Shown piece by piece: positions 7,263-14,824 of a stretch of 64,000 bases of DNA; positions within the stretch are counted from its first letter, which is position 1, and each line of letters opens with the position of its first letter. Position numbers and translations under genes: made by a program. Where the stretch lies: NCBI GenBank assembly GCA_019750295.1, contig JAIEOS010000017.1, forward strand, positions 40,530 to 104,529, in the 5' to 3' direction. The stretch is from Bdellovibrionales bacterium (GTDB taxonomy: Bacteria; Bdellovibrionota; Bdellovibrionia; Bdellovibrionales; JAGQZY01). Below the pieces are notes generated by a model, which saw only the letters and a list, made by a program, of their open reading frames with translations, did not search any database and had not been told where the DNA came from.

Positions 7263-7721
7263 GTGCCCAATATCATTCATCGAGTCGGAATCAAATCGGA
7301 ACTCAATCACGTATTCCAAGCCATCAGCTCTATCGAGGGTCTATCCCATTGGTGGACTAAAAATACGAAGGGTGTTTCCGAGGAAAACGGCGAAATCGTA
7401 TTCACCTTTAAGGAAGACTCCGGGGTTGTCCTGGGCGAAATGAAGATGAAAGTGGTTCAACGTCTTCCGAATGAAAGAATGGAATGGATTTGTTTGGCGG
7501 GGCCTGAGGACTGGGTTGGAACTTCGTTCACCTTTGATCTAAAAAAAGAAAATGAGTTTACAATTCTCAACTTTGGACATCGAAATTGGGCGCAAGAGAC
7601 CGAATCCATGGCCCATTGTAATATGAAGTGGGGAACCTTTCTTTTAAGTTTAAAAAACTATGTGGAGACAGGAAAAGGCCGACCGTCCCCCGAGGACATC
7701 AAAATTGATAATTGGAATTAG
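7263..7721 (+). CDS. SRPBCC (AHSA1-like) domain protein
   Basis: The 152 residues fit the START/Bet v 1-like fold of the Hsp90-ATPase-activator-homology group: HVFQAISSIEGLSHWWT at the start, WVGTSFTFDL and the strand FTILNFGHRNW in the middle, and a final long helix with NMKWGTFLLSLKNYVETG. Such proteins bind small hydrophobic ligands; the function here is unknown. The start is GTG at 7263 behind AAGGAG. It is paired with the divergent HxlR regulator. Confidence 0.85.
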   Translation: MPNIIHRVGIKSELNHVFQAISSIEGLSHWWTKNTKGVSEENGEIVFTFKEDSGVVLGEMKMKVVQRLPNERMEWICLAGPEDWVGTSFTFDLKKENEFTILNFGHRNWAQETESMAHCNMKWGTFLLSLKNYVETGKGRPSPEDIKIDNWN

Positions 7722-7764
7722 TTTCAAAGTTTGAGATCATAGAGCTTTTCAGAGAGGACGTAAT

Positions 7765-8682
7765 ATGGAGACTCGCGAAGCTGTTAGTGAGCTTGATGAG
7801 AAGTGGGCTGATGTGATCGAGGCTTTGGATCGACCACCGTCGGTGAGGAGTCGAGCTTGGATATTGTTGACGATGATTTCGGCTCTGGTCTTTTTTGTGG
7901 CTGACAATCAAAAATATTCCACAGAGCTTGCCTTTATTGTCTTGCTGGTGGTTGCTATTCATGAACTTGGTCATTATCTCGTCATGCGATGGTACGGTAT
8001 GTCTGATGCCACGGTTTTTTTTGTCCCTTTTATTGGTGCAGGGGTGTGGTCAAAAAAACTGTTGGGCGCACAGGGCTTAAAGTTGGTTTATATTTCCATG
8101 GCAGGGCCAGTTCCTGGGATTATCATTGGCACGGTACTTTATATGTTCTCGACCAATATTCCTTTATTCAGAGTTGCGGGGCTCAATTTTTTATTCATCA
8201 ACGGAATCAATCTCCTTCCCTTTCTCCTTCTGGATGGGGCAAAGATTTTTAAGGGGTTATTTTTTCTGAGATGGCCTTGGGGCTTATTATTTTTTCAGCT
8301 TCTAACCCTGCTTGTTGTTTATTTTTTCATCGGAAGATGGGCCGTACTTTTTGTGCCTATGGTTGCGCTTTCTCACCGGATATCATCTTCTGCAATGGAA
8401 ATCGTCGAGATGTTGAGGGAACGTTACCCTTCAAAAGACTGGGTTCACCGTTCGTTGACGCGACAAGAGTGGATTGAAATTCTGGAATTCATTTCGCCGG
8501 GGTATCGCAAGAGAGGTGATCGTCGTAAGCTCCTCCCTGTGATGGAAGAGGTTCGGGAGATTTTAAAGGTCGAAAGACCTCCATTAGGTAAAACTCTACT
8601 CCTGTTTGGTGTTTATCTCCTCGCACTCGCGATCGTGCTCGGCATTTTTCTCAACGAGCCTCAGGTTCTCGCGGCTCTCTGA
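7765..8682 (+). CDS. M50-type (site-2 protease-like) integral membrane metallopeptidase
   Basis: AIHELGHYLVMRWYG at about residues 64-78 is an HExxH motif inside a transmembrane helix. NLLPFLLLDGAKIF near residues 152-165 supplies the LDG aspartate. Together these are the two zinc-site halves of M50 intramembrane proteases. Several hydrophobic segments surround them, with a soluble C-terminal region and a last helix near residue 285. Members cut membrane-bound substrates such as anti-sigma factors. No substrate is suggested by the neighbours. The ribosome-binding site is AGAGAGGA. Confidence 0.85.
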   Translation: METREAVSELDEKWADVIEALDRPPSVRSRAWILLTMISALVFFVADNQKYSTELAFIVLLVVAIHELGHYLVMRWYGMSDATVFFVPFIGAGVWSKKLLGAQGLKLVYISMAGPVPGIIIGTVLYMFSTNIPLFRVAGLNFLFINGINLLPFLLLDGAKIFKGLFFLRWPWGLLFFQLLTLLVVYFFIGRWAVLFVPMVALSHRISSSAMEIVEMLRERYPSKDWVHRSLTRQEWIEILEFISPGYRKRGDRRKLLPVMEEVREILKVERPPLGKTLLLFGVYLLALAIVLGIFLNEPQVLAAL

Positions 8683-8704
8683 AAACGCTGGTTTTGAAAC
8701 GGAT

Positions 8705-9031
8705 CTAAGTTATCCTTAGGTCTTGAATGCTGTCGTTTTGGACCAAGAATCTGTAAGTGATGGTAATGGGGCTTCCTGGAAAACTCCCTGTGACTCTCGA
8801 TTGAAGAAGAAAATGATCTCCCTCTTGTGTGAGGTTCAGTGGTTCTGACTGAAACTGATACTGCCTTCTCGTCCTTTTAAACCATTCTTCAATCTCGCTG
8901 TGGCTCTTTATACTTTTGCGTTCGTCCAGCACGGTTGCTGTTTTGGAAAAGCACGAGATGAATTGGGGGAGGTCTGAGGCATTCGAAGCCTCTACGTAAG
9001 TTTTGAGCACCGGTGGGAGTTTAATTTTCAT
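8705..9031 (-). CDS. SnoaL/NTF2-like protein
   Basis: The 108 residues show the usual cone-fold pattern: helix TYVEASNASDLPQFISCFS, then TVLDERKSIKSHSEIEEWF, then strands ending FLVQNDSIQDLRIT. Such proteins are small ligand-binding proteins or isomerase-like enzymes; the substrate is unknown. The gene starts 24 bases after the SDR stop codon on the same strand, so it probably belongs to the SDR operon controlled by the TetR-type regulator. Its ribosome-binding site is AAGGAC. Confidence 0.8.
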   Translation of the reverse strand: MKIKLPPVLKTYVEASNASDLPQFISCFSKTATVLDERKSIKSHSEIEEWFKRTRRQYQFQSEPLNLTQEGDHFLLQSRVTGSFPGSPITITYRFLVQNDSIQDLRIT

Positions 9032-9055
9032 ATTTGTCCTTCGAGCTCATGTTAT

Positions 9056-9853
9056 TTAAATTGTGGGAACGGTGCCGCCATCGATAATGTAGTCCTGACC
9101 AGTGATAGCGGAGGCGCGTTTTGAGCATAAGAAGGCGATGAGCTCCGCCACTTCTTCGGGTAGGGTAGGGCGGCCGAGGGGGATTCCGCCAAGGCCATTC
9201 ATCACCTCTTGTATGGCTTCGTCGATGGAAATGTTTTTTGTGGCGGAGATTCTCTCCATCAGCGCCCGGGAGGATTCTGTAGAGACCCATCCGGGGGAGA
9301 CGTTGTTCACGCGAATTCCGTTGGGGCTGATTTCCTTAGAAAGACACTTGCTATAGTTTGTGAGTGCGGCTTTCGCCGCGGCGTAGGCCATGGTCGATTC
9401 ATGCAACGGAAGTGTTCGCTGAATACTAGAGACGTGGATAATCGACCCGGATTTTTTCTCGAGCATTTTGGGAATGAGTAATCGATTTAAGCGAACGGCG
9501 GCGTAAAGATTAAGGTCGAAAGCTTTTTGCCATTCCTCTTCCGTTTGCGCAAGAAATCCTCCACCCGGGGAATTGGAGCCGCCCGCAACATGAATGATAA
9601 CGTCAATCCCTTTCCAAAGGGATTGGGCTTCGTTTGCGACCTTGAGAGCGCCATCGCTGGTGGAGAGATCGGCCGCAACAAAATGCACTCCCTCGGGGAG
9701 ATCCTGTGGGGTCGTGCGAGCGGTGGTCACGACCTGCGCGCCAGAACTGATAAAGCGTTGAACTGTTGCGGCGCCTTGTCCCTTGGTCCCGCCGGTGACG
9801 AGAACTCGTTGTCCTTGGAATTCGTTATTTGTTGTTGCAAGTGAGTGATACAT
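9056..9853 (-). CDS. Short-chain dehydrogenase/reductase (SDR)
   Basis: Classical SDR features appear in order: the nucleotide-binding VTGGTKGQGAATV, AADLS, the HVAGGS segment in place of NNAG, the catalytic Ser in VSSIQR, YAAAKAAL with the Tyr-xxx-Lys pair, and the C-terminal ITGQDYIIDGG. At 265 residues the length is usual. AAGGAG precedes the ATG. The gene is divergent from the TetR gene, with a TetR-type operator in its leader. It is probably an NAD(P)-dependent oxidoreductase induced by the regulator's ligand. The substrate is unknown. Confidence 0.92.
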   Translation of the reverse strand: MYHSLATTNNEFQGQRVLVTGGTKGQGAATVQRFISSGAQVVTTARTTPQDLPEGVHFVAADLSTSDGALKVANEAQSLWKGIDVIIHVAGGSNSPGGGFLAQTEEEWQKAFDLNLYAAVRLNRLLIPKMLEKKSGSIIHVSSIQRTLPLHESTMAYAAAKAALTNYSKCLSKEISPNGIRVNNVSPGWVSTESSRALMERISATKNISIDEAIQEVMNGLGGIPLGRPTLPEEVAELIAFLCSKRASAITGQDYIIDGGTVPTI

Positions 9854-9873
9854 GGTGGATCTCCTTAATATTA

Positions 9874-9899
9874 TTTTTAATACAAAAATGTATTAAAAA
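9874..9899. promoter_or_regulatory. TetR-type operator 1 (SDR side)
   Basis: TTTTTAATACA (9874-9884), AAAA, TGTATTAAAAA (9889-9899): a perfect 11-bp inverted repeat in the SDR leader. It shares its core TTTAATRCA-N4-TGTATTAAA with operator 2. Confidence 0.75.
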
Positions 9900-9958
9900 C
9901 AACTGCAGATTCGAGTGTTCTTATAAGTTATCGATATAGTTATCCAAATGGGTGTTGA

Positions 9959-9980
9959 TTTAATGCATAAATGTATTAAA
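9959..9980. promoter_or_regulatory. TetR-type operator 2 (tetR side)
   Basis: TTTAATGCA, TAAA, TGTATTAAA: the same core as operator 1 with one mismatch. It ends nine bases before the preferred TetR start codon, so it can serve autorepression. The two operator centres are 83 bp apart, close to eight helical turns. Confidence 0.7.
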
Positions 9981-9989
9981 ATAGGATTT

Positions 9990-10580
9990 ATGAAAACTAA
10001 AAAGGGTGAAAAAGAAAAACTGAGACAAACTATATTAGAGAAAGCCATTGCCTATTTTAAAAAAAATGGGGCGGGCGGGACAGGAACTGAGTCCGTCATG
10101 AAGCACATGGGGCTCACTCGGGGGGCTCTATATAGCCATTTCAAATCCAAAGAGGACTTGTTTGCCACCGCTGTTGCGGAGGATCTTAAAAAGTTAGAGG
10201 AGTCTTTAGAGCTGAGGTTTTTGAAAGAACCCACATCAGCGTTAGAAAATATTATTAAGGATCATCTTTCAGAAAAGAACTTAACTGATGTCGGAAACAG
10301 TTGCGCCTTTACATCTTTGAGTAGTGAGATGCAGAGATGCAAAGCTTCGCACCGGGCACTGTACGAGGCCTCAATGCTTCGCATTTATAAAATGTTTGCG
10401 GAAGCTTTAAGTCGACACTTTCCTAAGGATAATCCCCAACAAAGCCTTACAAAGGCTTACAATCTCTACTCGGGGCTCGTGGGAACCCTCACCATGGCAC
10501 GAACCATAAAGGATCCTGTCCGCGCCCGAGAAATACTTCGCTCGGGACGGGAGCATCTTGTCGATTCTTTTTCACCTTGA
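9990..10580 (+). CDS. TetR/AcrR-family transcriptional regulator
   Basis: The N-terminus carries a standard TetR helix-turn-helix (KAIAYFKKNGAGGTGTESV, then HMGLTRGALYSHFKSKEDLF). The ligand domain is about 140 residues and resembles the C-terminal domain of NemR/YcdC-like repressors. I chose the ATG at 9990: AGGA lies just upstream, whereas the in-frame ATGs at 9948 and 9963 lie upstream of or within operator 2. It is divergent from the SDR and SnoaL-like genes, which are its likely targets. The nearby Old Yellow Enzyme gene (12547) is a possible further target but shows no operator that I can see. Confidence 0.88.
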   Translation: MKTKKGEKEKLRQTILEKAIAYFKKNGAGGTGTESVMKHMGLTRGALYSHFKSKEDLFATAVAEDLKKLEESLELRFLKEPTSALENIIKDHLSEKNLTDVGNSCAFTSLSSEMQRCKASHRALYEASMLRIYKMFAEALSRHFPKDNPQQSLTKAYNLYSGLVGTLTMARTIKDPVRAREILRSGREHLVDSFSP

Positions 10581-10709
10581 GAATTACATGGTGTCCCACG
10601 TACCAAGATCTAAGACTCAAGGATGAGGTAGACTTCGTTGTCGTGCTTAAAAACAGTTTACTCAACCTCGTTAATTGAATAGAACAGCGGATCAAACTTA
10701 GGAGTTAAT

Positions 10710-10868
10710 GTGAAGTGGACTCGTATCCTGGCTACGGCGATCATCGTATTTCAAAGTTTATCGGCAAGTGCTTATGTTTTACCCGCGTCGGCGGTGAACG
10801 AAGACGTCAAAATGCAAGAGTTGAGGAGTGGCATTGAGAACAAATCCAAGACACGCCCTCGACGCTGA
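10710..10868 (+). pseudogene. Signal-peptide leader of the M48-like peptidase, cut off by an in-frame TGA
   Basis: TAGGAG precedes a GTG at 10710 that opens a 52-codon frame. It begins KWTRILATAIIVFQSLSASA, a good signal peptide, and ends in TGA at 10866-10868. The next codons in the same frame (FSQLDPQST) run straight into the 10878 gene. The secretion signal and ribosome-binding site therefore belong to the peptidase downstream, and the two were probably one gene of about 488 codons. Confidence 0.65.
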
Positions 10869-10877
10869 TTCTCCCAG

Positions 10878-12176
10878 TTGGATCCGCAATCGACTCACGA
10901 GCAATTTACGAGTTCCCAAGCCGCATTGGATTGGACGCAAAAAGTCTCGTCCACATTGATTGCAAATCTGCAGGCAAAAAAATTCGACGTTTTGCCTCTC
11001 TCAGATGATCGCTATGGGACGCTCCAGGAGTACGTTGATCAACTCTGGTTGGCGTTTCAGACTTTGTTCCCGAAGTACACTCAGGGCCTCAATACTCCGC
11101 CGGTTGTACTTGTGGACTCCGAAGTGATGAATGCTTTTGTCCCTAAGTACATTCTCAAGGACAATAAAATTGCTCATACCATCGTTGTATTTACTGCGTT
11201 GTTAGATCAAGCGGGAGGTGTCAGTCAGAAGAACTTACTGACGGGAGTTCTCGCTCACGAATTGGCCCATTCCGTATTTAGACATGCTCTGGATGAATAT
11301 CAACAGCACGTCACCAAGTTTTACGACGCTCAAGTGTCTCAGATCGGGTACGAAGTACCTAATGATGCTCTTCTTAACGCCAGTCTTGGCGAGTGGAAGA
11401 CCGGGGCTTCCTTTGTTGGGGATTTTACAAATGAAGAATTTAAGAATCTGCCCTCGCAAGGCGTAGCGAAACCGATTTTGATGAGAGTTTGGACGGAGAT
11501 TAATAGTGGCGAGTTTGATTTGAGTCAGAGCTGTTGGGACGCTCGCGATGCGATGGATATTTGGTTGAGCTATCAAAGATTTTCAGATTTTGCGAGCCAG
11601 TATTCTCTCCTTGATGTTGATAAAAATGCTTTAGCCTCCGCCAGCGAGTCTGTTCTCACCGCGTCGGACGCCTGCCTTCAGGGGAAGTCTCCTCATTTTC
11701 TGGAGACTCTCTCTAAAACCTTGGGTGTCCCTAAAGAAACTCTCGCGCTGAACCCGGGTATTGCGGAAATGGATCAAACGTTTTCGGCGGCTCCGTCGGT
11801 CACCAGCGGTCTTCAGGCGATTGTGGCTCCAGTTCGCCAATCGATGAGGGAGGTCGAAGCTCGTTATAACTTCGCCTCGTTAGGATACTTCACCCATGAG
11901 GAGCACGCCGATGATGTTTCCGTCATCGTGCACCGGTATTTAAATTGGAATTTTTCTTCGCTACCTGATTTTTTTAAGATGTTGATGCCGCCGAAGGATT
12001 TAGAGCGCTGTAATGCTTTGATCGCGAAACAAAAAACTCCTCCGACAGGATCTTTTTCCGATCCACATAGGGCCACTTGCTTTCGAATAGACCACCTTTA
12101 CAAATTGAACTCGCTGATTCCAAAAGATGTCATCGGGTTTGCAAATGAATACGTCACTAAGACTATGGAAGATTAA
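10878..12176 (+). CDS. M48-like zinc peptidase domain, separated from its signal peptide
   Basis: GVLAHELAHSVFRHALDEY (about residues 122-140) is an HExxH helix followed by the RH typical of M48 peptidases. EEHADDVSV near residue 340 fits the ExxAD segment that holds the third zinc ligand and conserved Asp. The reported frame starts at a TTG (10878) without a ribosome-binding site, three codons after an in-frame TGA. If translated from there the protein would lack export. It is therefore likely the main part of an interrupted secreted peptidase, unless the stop is read through or is a sequencing error. The TRL-like lipoprotein follows one base after the stop codon. Confidence 0.7.
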   Translation: MDPQSTHEQFTSSQAALDWTQKVSSTLIANLQAKKFDVLPLSDDRYGTLQEYVDQLWLAFQTLFPKYTQGLNTPPVVLVDSEVMNAFVPKYILKDNKIAHTIVVFTALLDQAGGVSQKNLLTGVLAHELAHSVFRHALDEYQQHVTKFYDAQVSQIGYEVPNDALLNASLGEWKTGASFVGDFTNEEFKNLPSQGVAKPILMRVWTEINSGEFDLSQSCWDARDAMDIWLSYQRFSDFASQYSLLDVDKNALASASESVLTASDACLQGKSPHFLETLSKTLGVPKETLALNPGIAEMDQTFSAAPSVTSGLQAIVAPVRQSMREVEARYNFASLGYFTHEEHADDVSVIVHRYLNWNFSSLPDFFKMLMPPKDLERCNALIAKQKTPPTGSFSDPHRATCFRIDHLYKLNSLIPKDVIGFANEYVTKTMED

Positions 12177-12177
12177 T

Positions 12178-12456
12178 ATGCATAAAATGATCTTTTTATT
12201 ATTTTTATTAGGCTCTGCGGGATGTACTTCTTACGGTCCGATGTTTGCGACCGGGCATCCTCTTCCCAAAGATCGAAAAATGGGTCAGTCTTGCCGGTCT
12301 TGGGTGCTCCATAAAACTTTACCCTTCGCTTGGGGCCGAAATGATATCATGGAGGCGGCAACTCAAGGAAATATCCAGGAGATCGCCGTGGTCGACAAAT
12401 CGACCCTCTCTTATCTTCTCTACGGAACAGAGTGCACTTTGGTCTACGGCAGATAA
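12178..12456 (+). CDS. TRL-like lipoprotein
   Basis: The 92-residue protein has a lipobox (GSAGC, then TSYGP) and the pattern of the TRL-like family (PF13146): GP..ATG after the Cys, MGQSCRSWVLH, then NDIMEAATQGNIQEIAVVD and a last strand ECTLVYG. The function is unknown. The ATG at 12178 lies one base after the upstream stop codon, so translation is coupled to the M48-like gene. A second ATG at 12187 is possible. Confidence 0.8.
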   Translation: MHKMIFLLFLLGSAGCTSYGPMFATGHPLPKDRKMGQSCRSWVLHKTLPFAWGRNDIMEAATQGNIQEIAVVDKSTLSYLLYGTECTLVYGR

Positions 12457-12546
12457 CCGATAACAAAAGTTCGCAATACCGACTTGTCAAAGGCCAATGA
12501 GTTCACACAATGATAAGATCATAGTGCAATCCACGAAAGGTGATTT

Positions 12547-13683
12547 ATGAAATCCACTCCCAATGCTCAGCTCCTAAAGCCCATTCAAATCGGCGATCTC
12601 AAGCTTCCTCACCGCATTTTTATGGCCCCACTGACACGATCTCGATCTCTTAAAGAAGGTCACACGCAAACACCTCTCCATGCCCTGTATTATTCTCAGA
12701 GGGCTTCGGCGGGACTCATCATTTCGGAGGCGACGCAGATCAGTCAACAAGGGCAAGGCTATGCGTGGACGCCCGGGATTTACACCGACAAACAGGTGGA
12801 AGGTTGGAAGTTGGTGACCGATGCTATTCATAATGCCGGGGGACGTATATTTGTTCAGCTTTGGCATGTGGGTGCCGTTTCTCATAATGTTTTTCAGCCT
12901 GAAGGAAAAAATCCTGTGTCATCGAGCGAGTGGACTCCAAAGGGTCAAGCGTTTGTCGGCGACTATCATCCTCAAGGACCCGTGGTGCCTCACCCCAAGG
13001 CCGATGCGCTGACAAAATCCCAGATCAAAAAGATTATCGAAGATTACAAGCATGCGGCTCGCTGTGCGAAAGAGGCTCACTTTGATGGCGTTGAGCTCCA
13101 CGCAGCGAATGGATATTTGATTGATCAGTTTTTGCGAGACTCCGTGAATCGACGTGACGATGAATACGGCGGCTCCATTGAAAATCGCATTCGTTTCCTG
13201 AATGAAGTGGTCGATGCTTTGTGCGAAGTTCTACCTCCTTCGAGAATTGGTGTCCGATTAACTCCGATGGGAGGACCTGGCGGTAGCTTCGATAGTCATC
13301 CGAAAGCGGTATACACGGCCGCGGCGAAATCTCTCGCGGGTCGAGGATTAGCTTATCTTCACGTGGTGCGCGCCAATGATCACGGAGGAAACGCGAAGGA
13401 TCTAGAGCAGGGGGATAGTGTGATCGCAGAGATGAGAAAAGCGTTTGATGGCCCTTTGATCGCCAATGCAGACTTTACTCCCGAGGAGGCCGACCGGTGG
13501 ATTGCTGAAGGCTATGCAGATGCGGTGGCCTTTGGACGTTTATTTATTGCGAATCCTGATTTACCAGAGCGGATTGCTCAAAACGGTCCTTACAATGAAG
13601 CGAATGGGACCACTTTTTATGGGGGAACCCACGTGGGCTACACAGACTATGAAAGTTTAAAGAAAACCAAAGACGCGTTATAG
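12547..13683 (+). CDS. nemA: Old Yellow Enzyme-family flavin oxidoreductase (N-ethylmaleimide reductase-like)
   Basis: A 378-residue alpha/beta barrel of the OYE family. FMAPLTRSR lies at the FMN edge, FVQLWHVGAV carries the Gln/Trp pair, VELHAANGYLIDQFLRDS holds the His-x-x-Asn substrate-binding pair, and DDEYGGSIENRIRFL follows. ADAVAFGRLFIANPDLP is the phosphate-binding end. Such enzymes use NADPH to reduce activated alkenes, maleimides or nitro esters. The ribosome-binding site is AAAGGTGA. The gene symbol is by family resemblance; the physiological substrate is unknown. A hairpin at 13701-13723 follows. Confidence 0.9.
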   Translation: MKSTPNAQLLKPIQIGDLKLPHRIFMAPLTRSRSLKEGHTQTPLHALYYSQRASAGLIISEATQISQQGQGYAWTPGIYTDKQVEGWKLVTDAIHNAGGRIFVQLWHVGAVSHNVFQPEGKNPVSSSEWTPKGQAFVGDYHPQGPVVPHPKADALTKSQIKKIIEDYKHAARCAKEAHFDGVELHAANGYLIDQFLRDSVNRRDDEYGGSIENRIRFLNEVVDALCEVLPPSRIGVRLTPMGGPGGSFDSHPKAVYTAAAKSLAGRGLAYLHVVRANDHGGNAKDLEQGDSVIAEMRKAFDGPLIANADFTPEEADRWIAEGYADAVAFGRLFIANPDLPERIAQNGPYNEANGTTFYGGTHVGYTDYESLKKTKDAL

Positions 13684-13700
13684 TTTTGCAAGGAATGAAG

Positions 13701-13723
13701 CTGGGCTCGGAGCGAGAGCCCAG
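13701..13723. terminator. Hairpin between convergent genes
   Basis: CTGGGCTC, a 7-base loop, GAGCCCAG. It lies between the ends of the OYE and glycosyltransferase genes. There is no U-tract on either side, so termination is only suggested by position. Confidence 0.45.
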
Positions 13724-13730
13724 GCGTTCG

Positions 13731-14738
13731 TTAGGGTTTAATGATTCTTAGAAATTGTGAAAAAGGGATGCGCGACCGAAGGCTCTCTTTCATGATTGAC
13801 CCCAAGGCGATCGGAGCGAAGATCATCATCCTCCAAGCGACTTCAAACAGTTCTGTAAATGTAAATTCCAATCCACGAAATAGTTTGAACATATGAGCCG
13901 CCGAAAATAGCCCAAGAACACCCCCGCTCATGAGTGCTACGGGCCACCATTTGAAAACCACAGACACGACGATGGCCAGCTGGAGCGAGAGATAGATATA
14001 ATGATTCCATCGCAGAGCTTTCATGTTTTTCTCCTCGTACATGCGAGGGTGTTTCCGCCAAAGTTTGACTTTAAGACCGGCTCCTTTGGCCTCGTGAAGA
14101 ATTCTCCAGCTTGCCTGCGGACCCACCGGGTGAACGACCACGCAGGCCGGTTCGCTGATAATTTTTTTATCTAAATCAAGAACGGTCCAAGCCAAATCGG
14201 TATCCTCGAGAAACCAAGGGAAATTTTCGGAGTCAAAACCCTTTGAGAGTTCGGTAAAAACACTTTTGCGATAAAAAATATTGCAGGTCTGATACCCTCC
14301 AAAGACGGAAAGTTGCTGCATCCCTTTCCAGGTCAATGTTTTTGGACTGTCTTCGGGAGTGACCGTGAGGCCCTCGATTCCCAGCGCTTCTTTGTTGTGC
14401 ACGTGCTGTGAGGCCGCTGTCAGCCAGTAGGGAGTGGGAATGCAATCGTCATCGGTAAAGGCGATCCAAGACCCCTGCGCGATTTTTGCGCCATAATTTC
14501 GTTTAAAAGAAACATTTCTCCCGTGCCAGACATCTTCTTCGGGTGTCAGAAATTTTAAATGCAACGAAGACTTGTAGGACTTAAGCCAGTCGAAGGACAG
14601 ATCGTTGGGACTCAATATGATGATTACCTCGAACTGCTGCTTATTCATGCTTTGGAGTTCCAAACCCGCTACGGCGCGCTTTAAAGATTCCGGTCGGTTG
14701 TGGCTGGGGATCACTACAGAAAAAGTCGGCTGCGTCAT
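13731..14738 (-). CDS. Family 2 glycosyltransferase with C-terminal membrane segments
   Basis: A GT-A fold protein of 335 residues. It starts FSVVIPSHNRPESL, has the metal-binding DDD in WIAFTDDDCIP (about residue 98), and WFLEDTDLAW as the ED acceptor-site motif. Residues from about 250 form hydrophobic helices (LSLQLAIVVSVVF and ALMSGGVLGLFSA), so the enzyme is membrane-attached. It could act in envelope polysaccharide or glycolipid synthesis, but no other sugar genes are adjacent. The acceptor is unknown. Confidence 0.88.
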   Translation of the reverse strand: MTQPTFSVVIPSHNRPESLKRAVAGLELQSMNKQQFEVIIILSPNDLSFDWLKSYKSSLHLKFLTPEEDVWHGRNVSFKRNYGAKIAQGSWIAFTDDDCIPTPYWLTAASQHVHNKEALGIEGLTVTPEDSPKTLTWKGMQQLSVFGGYQTCNIFYRKSVFTELSKGFDSENFPWFLEDTDLAWTVLDLDKKIISEPACVVVHPVGPQASWRILHEAKGAGLKVKLWRKHPRMYEEKNMKALRWNHYIYLSLQLAIVVSVVFKWWPVALMSGGVLGLFSAAHMFKLFRGLEFTFTELFEVAWRMMIFAPIALGSIMKESLRSRIPFSQFLRIIKP

Positions 14739-14824
14739 AAATCAATTAGAACCGAAGAAAATGGATTGCTCAATACTAATCCCATCGTTCGAATTAAAAA
14801 AATGACCCATAGGTTTTTTACAGG

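Noticed and set aside
9021..9681. Short frames opposite the SDR gene on both strands
   Set aside because: They are shadows of a complete SDR with all catalytic motifs.
79..12176. Alternative genetic code (TGA or TAG read as an amino acid)
   Set aside because: Many intact genes in the window end normally at TGA or TAG, and the two interruptions use different stop codons. Ordinary nonsense changes fit better.
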